This document shows positions 59,616 through 64,000 of a stretch of 64,000 nucleotides of DNA, in pieces (positions within the stretch are counted from its first letter, which is position 1; each line of letters opens with the position of its first letter). A program made the translations under genes and the position numbers. The notes beneath the pieces are model-generated. The model had not been told where the DNA came from, did no database searches, and was given only the letters and a program-made list of their open reading frames with translations. The stretch covers positions 31,518,134 through 31,582,133 of the forward strand of contig CM034610.1 in assembly GCA_020091685.1 (NCBI GenBank), given 5' to 3'. This DNA comes from Lutjanus erythropterus (taxonomy: Eukaryota; Chordata; Actinopteri; Lutjaniformes; Lutjanidae).

Positions 59616-61685
59616 CTGAAAAATGAGGACAAGCAGTGGTGAGACCTGGGATTTAATGAGAATGGTTTAATATATCCAAATATACACATCACACAATGAA
59701 AATACCAAAGTATTGTCTGTGTTTCTGGTTGAATATTGTTCTTGTCAGGGTGAACTGAGGAAGATCATTCTCAACATGAAACGCTGACTCAGTTCATCTC
59801 GGATCTTGGACTTCTTCTGTGCACACAAAATGTTTATTTCTGTCAAATTTTGCCCCTAAAGGTAGTATCCGTTGCCTTTGTTGGTTGGGTTGGTTAAGTT
59901 TAGGCATAAGGAGTAATTGGTTAGGGTTAAAGTAAGAATATCAGGGTAAGCCAATCAGAGACAGCGCAGGGTGGGTCACTCATTCATAAACCAAACTGGA
60001 ATTTTGACCTGATGATGGGGCTACATGAAAAGTCAGAGGATCACATTATAATGTCATTGGAATTTGTCCTGAACAGTACATAAATGTATGAACCAAATTT
60101 AATGGCAATCCATCCTCTAGCTGAGATGTTTTATTCTGGACCACACTGGTGGATGAACCTACTGAGCAGCATTGCCACGCCTAGAACCAAACAGCTGAGA
60201 ACATTTAAAGAACAGCCTTGGAGTCTTAATGACTCTGTTAGCATCACTACAGCAAGATAAAAACAGTGGATCTAGTAGAGGTGCAAAGAGATGTCATTAT
60301 TTGTATCTGTTCAAACAACTAAATTATCTGTGTCTGTATCTCTATTCATATAGAAGACCAGGAGTGGGCGTGGCTTATGCAGGCAATCATGTTAAATCTG
60401 ACAAATGTTTTATTTTCTAACCTACTGTTCATTTGCAATGTGCCTTCAACACATCAAAATGAATCTATATTGGTACATAATCAAACATGAAATATATTTC
60501 CACATCCTCATATTGTACCTTTCACCTCTCTCTTTTCTTTCTTTTTTATTTTTACTTATTTTTATTAGGGGACATTGAGCTATAAGAAACTTAAAAAATG
60601 TACTATACATTTGAACATTTATATTAAAAAAGTTCCTCTTTCCAATGTCCTTCAATTGAAGGGAATAATCTTAAAAATTTCAGAGATGCTGCACTTATGT
60701 TTCCTGATGTGGTCATCTTACTGCAGTTCAAAGTACTAGAATACTATACATATACATACATGTATTATATTATAATATTATACTATTAAAATGAAGTACT
60801 TGTGTAATTTGTTTTCCCAGTAACAACAAGTTTAGGTAGAAGAAGTGCATTATTTGTGGTTTGCTGAACAATGTATTCTATTATTGTATGTATTATTGTA
60901 TTTCACAGCTAGGTTGATCTTGGATACCTACAGCTTTCTTGTTTGGACTACCATCACCTTCCTAGCTGAGCTGACTCATTGTTTCTGTTTTCTGGTGTGG
61001 CAGTAACTCAGGCTGTGGGGCTTCAAGTCCAGAACAGGCCAGTCAGTACAGAGTGTAGACTGGGAGCTGGAGAAGGGCACTTGGTTCCAGTCAAAACAAA
61101 AAAGAAAAAGGACAGGAACAAACCCTGCATCCTTACAGTACGCTAGAAACCAGGAGAGTCAGAATGTAAAACCTGAAGGCTGAAGTGCAATGTTGCAGTT
61201 TTAGCGATATTTATCTCATTCTTATCAGACTAAAAACAAGCAGAGAAATCCATTTGGCTGTTCTGTCTTTAAGGAAGGGCACATTCCAATAAAGTAAGTC
61301 AAGGTCCTGTCCTCCCACATAACAATGGAATGATTCCCTGCTCAGCCCTCTGAAATGACTGAAAATGAAAAGATAAAGCTGATAAGAATAACAATAGTTT
61401 CCATCTTTATCAGCAGTGCATGGCTGATGTATGATTTTAATAAAATACATTTCATTATCAGCTTCGTTCATCAGTGACCTGACACATGGCCTGGTTGTGA
61501 TAGTACCTGATGTTACATTAGTACAGGATGTACACAGAGTGCTTCTTCACTCCAGTAAACACACCAGTATTGTTTCTACATGTTGTCTGTGTGCTGACAC
61601 TGCTGACGTAGGAATTAGACAATTTGAGAGTCATACTGCACTGTAACAATCACTATTGGCACCCGGGTGTCAGTAACCAACAATG
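59616..61685. other. presumed intron; nothing recognised
   Basis: If the exon at 59522-59615 is real, this is at least partly its upstream intron. No coding exon with matching phase 2 donor was identified. Confidence 0.4.
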
Positions 61686-61823
61686 CTATTTGCACCCAGG
61701 GTTGAATAGCCCTGCCGCCACCGGTGTGGGGCCTGTCCATAGAAAATAACAGGGGCATCTAATCTGACACGCAGCGTCTGTCGGCGGTGTGTTTCAGCCT
61801 TAATAGCTGCCAGGTGCAAATAG
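61686..61823. mobile_element. small MITE candidate with CTATTTGCACC ends
   Basis: A perfect 11-bp inverted repeat: ctatttgcacc at 61686-61696 and ggtgcaaatag at 61813-61823, with a 116-bp GC-richer spacer. A related 'actattggcacccgggtg' lies just left of it. No target duplication was defined. Confidence 0.45.
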
Positions 61824-61830
61824 ACACTCA

Positions 61831-62140
61831 GCATTTATAATTGCAGACTTACCCCCTTATTAATGATTTATTAACATTTATAATAGGAGATTCGCTATTA
61901 AAAACCTTTGAATGTGTTATTAGCATTTGTAACTGCAAACATACTATTAATACCCCTTATTAATGACTTATTAACATTTATAACAGGACATTTGATAATT
62001 AAAAACCCTACAATGTGTTACTAACATTTATTACTGCAGACTTTAATGATTAAAATGCCTTATTAATGATTTATTAACATTTATAACTGACATCTGATTA
62101 AAAACCTGTCTATGTGTTATTAATATTTATAACTGTAGAC
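61831..62140. repeat. ~98-bp minisatellite, ~3 copies
   Basis: Units share 'ccttattaatga', 'ttattaacatttataa', 'aaaaacc' and 'aatgtgtta', each about 95-100 bp. About 3.2 copies are present, directly right of the CTATTTGCACC inverted repeat. Confidence 0.85.
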
Positions 62141-63099
62141 GTGGTGAATTGTTAGGAAGTGAAAATAGTTATTTGTGGTGACATAGTGATCTATAAAGCA
62201 GTTATTAATATGTTCCTTCCCAGACAGTGGTAGCAAAATATGTCTTGAAAATCATGAGACTGGTTCATGTCCTTCCTGAACATGATTTTGTTAAAATTTC
62301 TGATAAACGTTGTAGCTGCAGTGCAGAGCATGGCATTGGGGAAATCCAGGTAGAAGTCTTTCCACATGCAGGAACCCACAGTGCTGGCTTTAATCAGTTC
62401 CATGTTCCACACTGAACACACATGATTACTGTAGTACTGAGCAAGTGTTAAGAACATAAGAGCAGCTGAGCCTTTTTAAGTCCTTGAACTCCTCAGTTAC
62501 CCACTTGTACAGAATATCATGTCTCAGACATTGACACATGCAGAGAGGACAGAAGTGTGCAGAGAGTTGGTGGATGGGACATTTATGAGGAATAGTCTTA
62601 TGGTCTGCACAAGCTCAGATTTCTGTGTGACCAAATATGGCTGCTGAGAGCCAGACCAGCGTGTCACTGACACCTCCTCTCACATCTCCACCAATAAAAC
62701 CAGTCCCTGCTGGGGTTCCTGCTCATTCAGGAAAAGTTGTGTTCATGGCATCCTGAAAATGAACCTTTTGATTAATACGTGATTCTATGTGTAATTCTCA
62801 CTTCAATGATAATTTTTCTGTTCAGTCAAAACAGCTCTATCTCAAAAACGTTCTAGAAAATTTCTAGAAACACCTGACAAAACAACAAGTAGCACTAAAA
62901 CTGCTGTACGTAGCTGTGCTGGAATGAATCTCGGTCTGCCTAAAAGAAGTGAGAGTAACTTCAGATCAATTTTATGACAGATATGATCCACAACATTTCT
63001 CTCTGTGCTTCCTGGGTCAACATGTAGAATCTGACAACAACAGATCCTTCACTAGATAATGCTGTTCTTTTGAAATAAAAAAGAAATGTCTCACAATTT
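62141..63099. other. no gene recognised
   Basis: The minus-strand frame at 62191-62457 has some coding-like composition around 62320-62420 but no family motif and no clear splice pair. Confidence 0.4.
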
Positions 63100-63540
63100 A
63101 CCCCACACAGCTGTGTTCTACAAACAAACATCAGTCACAGTAGTCTTTTTTAGCTACTTATATGAGCAAAATTGCTAAATTTATATACAGAAAAGTTGCA
63201 ACCCAGTTAGATGTCCATAGCAACTCTTTGTTGAACAAAAAAACTCACAATGTCTTTGTCATTTTACACAATGGTTTTTGTAGATCATGTATTTTTGGCA
63301 ACTTATGTGAAAAATCACTGAATTTATATGTTGAAAAGTCACAACCGGTCAGCTGTCACTACTGATGAGAGCCAAGTAAGTCCAGCTGTTTACTGATGGT
63401 GATTATATGATGTGATTTCCAACAAAAAAACTCTTTCTCGTTTCACACAAAGGTGTTGTAGGTAGTATTTTTGGAAAATTATATGAGAAAAATCACTGAA
63501 TTTATATATAGTAGTAGTGACCTGGTCAGTTGTCCCTCCA
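63100..63540. repeat. ~140-bp tandem repeat, ~3 copies
   Basis: Repeating words are 'tatgagcaaaattgct' or 'tatgagaaaaatcactg', then 'aatttatat', 'aaaagt', 'caacc..gtcag', 'tgtc' and 'caaaaaaactc'. Copies begin at about 63140, 63300 and 63480 with divergence. Confidence 0.7.
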
Positions 63541-63872
63541 GACTCTACATCACACTTTTTCTCATATTGTAATACTCTGGGGATTATTTTAAAAAGACGA
63601 CATTCCTGGGAACTATAGTGAAATATAGAATGGGCACTGTGGGGTCAAGAGGATTAAAAATACAGTTTCAGGACCAGTTAAAGGACCAGATCACAACACT
63701 GGGTGAGCGTAGGAGAAACTATGGTGGCTGTGAAATTCACTAAAACATGAAAGGCTATATCTAGAGCCAGTTTGGTTTGTCCATTTTATTTATTTATTGT
63801 TTTTTATTTTACTTTCTTACATTGATATAAGAATACAGTCTTCCTATCAGAGTGGATTTAAGTCCATCTAAA

Positions 63873-63907
63873 TATATCAATATCAATATCAATATCAATA
63901 TCAATAT
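63873..63907. repeat. (TATCAA)n hexanucleotide repeat
   Basis: About five and a half tandem TATCAA units. Confidence 0.9.
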
Positions 63908-64000
63908 GTTTTAGCCCTATTCAGTTGTAATGTTATAATGTATGTCAGGTAAAAGTTCTTTGAAAATCTAGTCACAGTTGCAGATGTGAGTGTATCTGCA

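Noticed and set aside
61211-61471. Candidate upstream exon for the orphan terminal exon
   Set aside because: An acceptor-like 'tcatttcag' exists near 61350, but the frame that follows has no family pattern and no donor in the right phase.
1-64000. CRISPR arrays, operons, tRNA or rRNA genes, defence islands
   Set aside because: Direct-repeat arrays here are microsatellites or minisatellites without spacers of CRISPR type. No cloverleaf or rRNA-like sequence was recognised by eye, and the gene structure is eukaryotic.

Overview
The window is vertebrate nuclear DNA, almost certainly from a bony fish. It has split genes with GT/AG introns, a fish-type NLR gene (FISNA-NACHT exon, 174-bp LRR exons, terminal B30.2 exon), L1-type LINEs, hAT-type elements and many microsatellites. 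It shows no operons and no prokaryotic features. All coding calls were made by eye from open frames, splice-site phase and remembered family patterns. No alignment or database search was run.

Region 1-20.5 kb: one multi-exon NLRC3-like (NLR-C) gene runs on the minus strand. From 5' to 3' its parts are: a candidate interferon-responsive promoter and 5' exon (~20.40-20.45 kb); two candidate non-coding exons (~17.25-17.31 and ~17.0 kb); the start-codon exon (15470-15558); a 114-nt module (15224-15337); a related 114-nt module with a ruined 5' splice site (13100-13213); a near-identical copy of the first module (11929-12042); a 79-nt exon (9297-9375); a helical N-terminal exon (8900-9128); the FISNA-NACHT exon (5477-7268); four LRR exons; a 47-nt linker exon; and the PRY-SPRY exon with the stop codon (1591-2150). 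All junction phases agree. Leaving out the damaged module, the coding sum is 3717 nt (1238 codons plus stop). The gene therefore looks intact and would encode a cytosolic innate-immune sensor or regulator. Its introns hold microsatellites, MITE-like repeats and a 1.2-kb element with ~350-bp inverted termini.

Region 20.5-41 kb: transposon-rich. A long, decayed L1-type LINE (minus strand, ~20.56-27.0 kb) is interrupted by an 867-bp hAT element with an 8-bp target duplication and a frameshifted BED-finger remnant. Further on are an inverted repeat (28.1-28.5 kb), an 11-copy minisatellite with pyrimidine tracts (31.3-33.9 kb), a 1.09-kb hAT-like MITE (35.7-36.8 kb), a 5'-truncated L1 with an 11-bp target duplication (37.3-39.1 kb), and a tandemly duplicated ~350-bp segment with a short acidic open frame (39.2-40.0 kb).

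Region 41-64 kb: mostly non-coding. It holds a small TAGGGCTGCAA MITE (41.4 kb), a 1.3-kb inverted-terminus element filled with GTTATAAC palindromes (46.3-47.7 kb), a MITE-like element (50.9-52.1 kb), a truncated L1 (52.3-54.1 kb) and several minisatellites. The only other convincing coding piece is the terminal exon of an unidentified minus-strand gene at 59522-59615, whose other exons I could not find. I saw no RNA genes, CRISPR arrays or operon-like structures.
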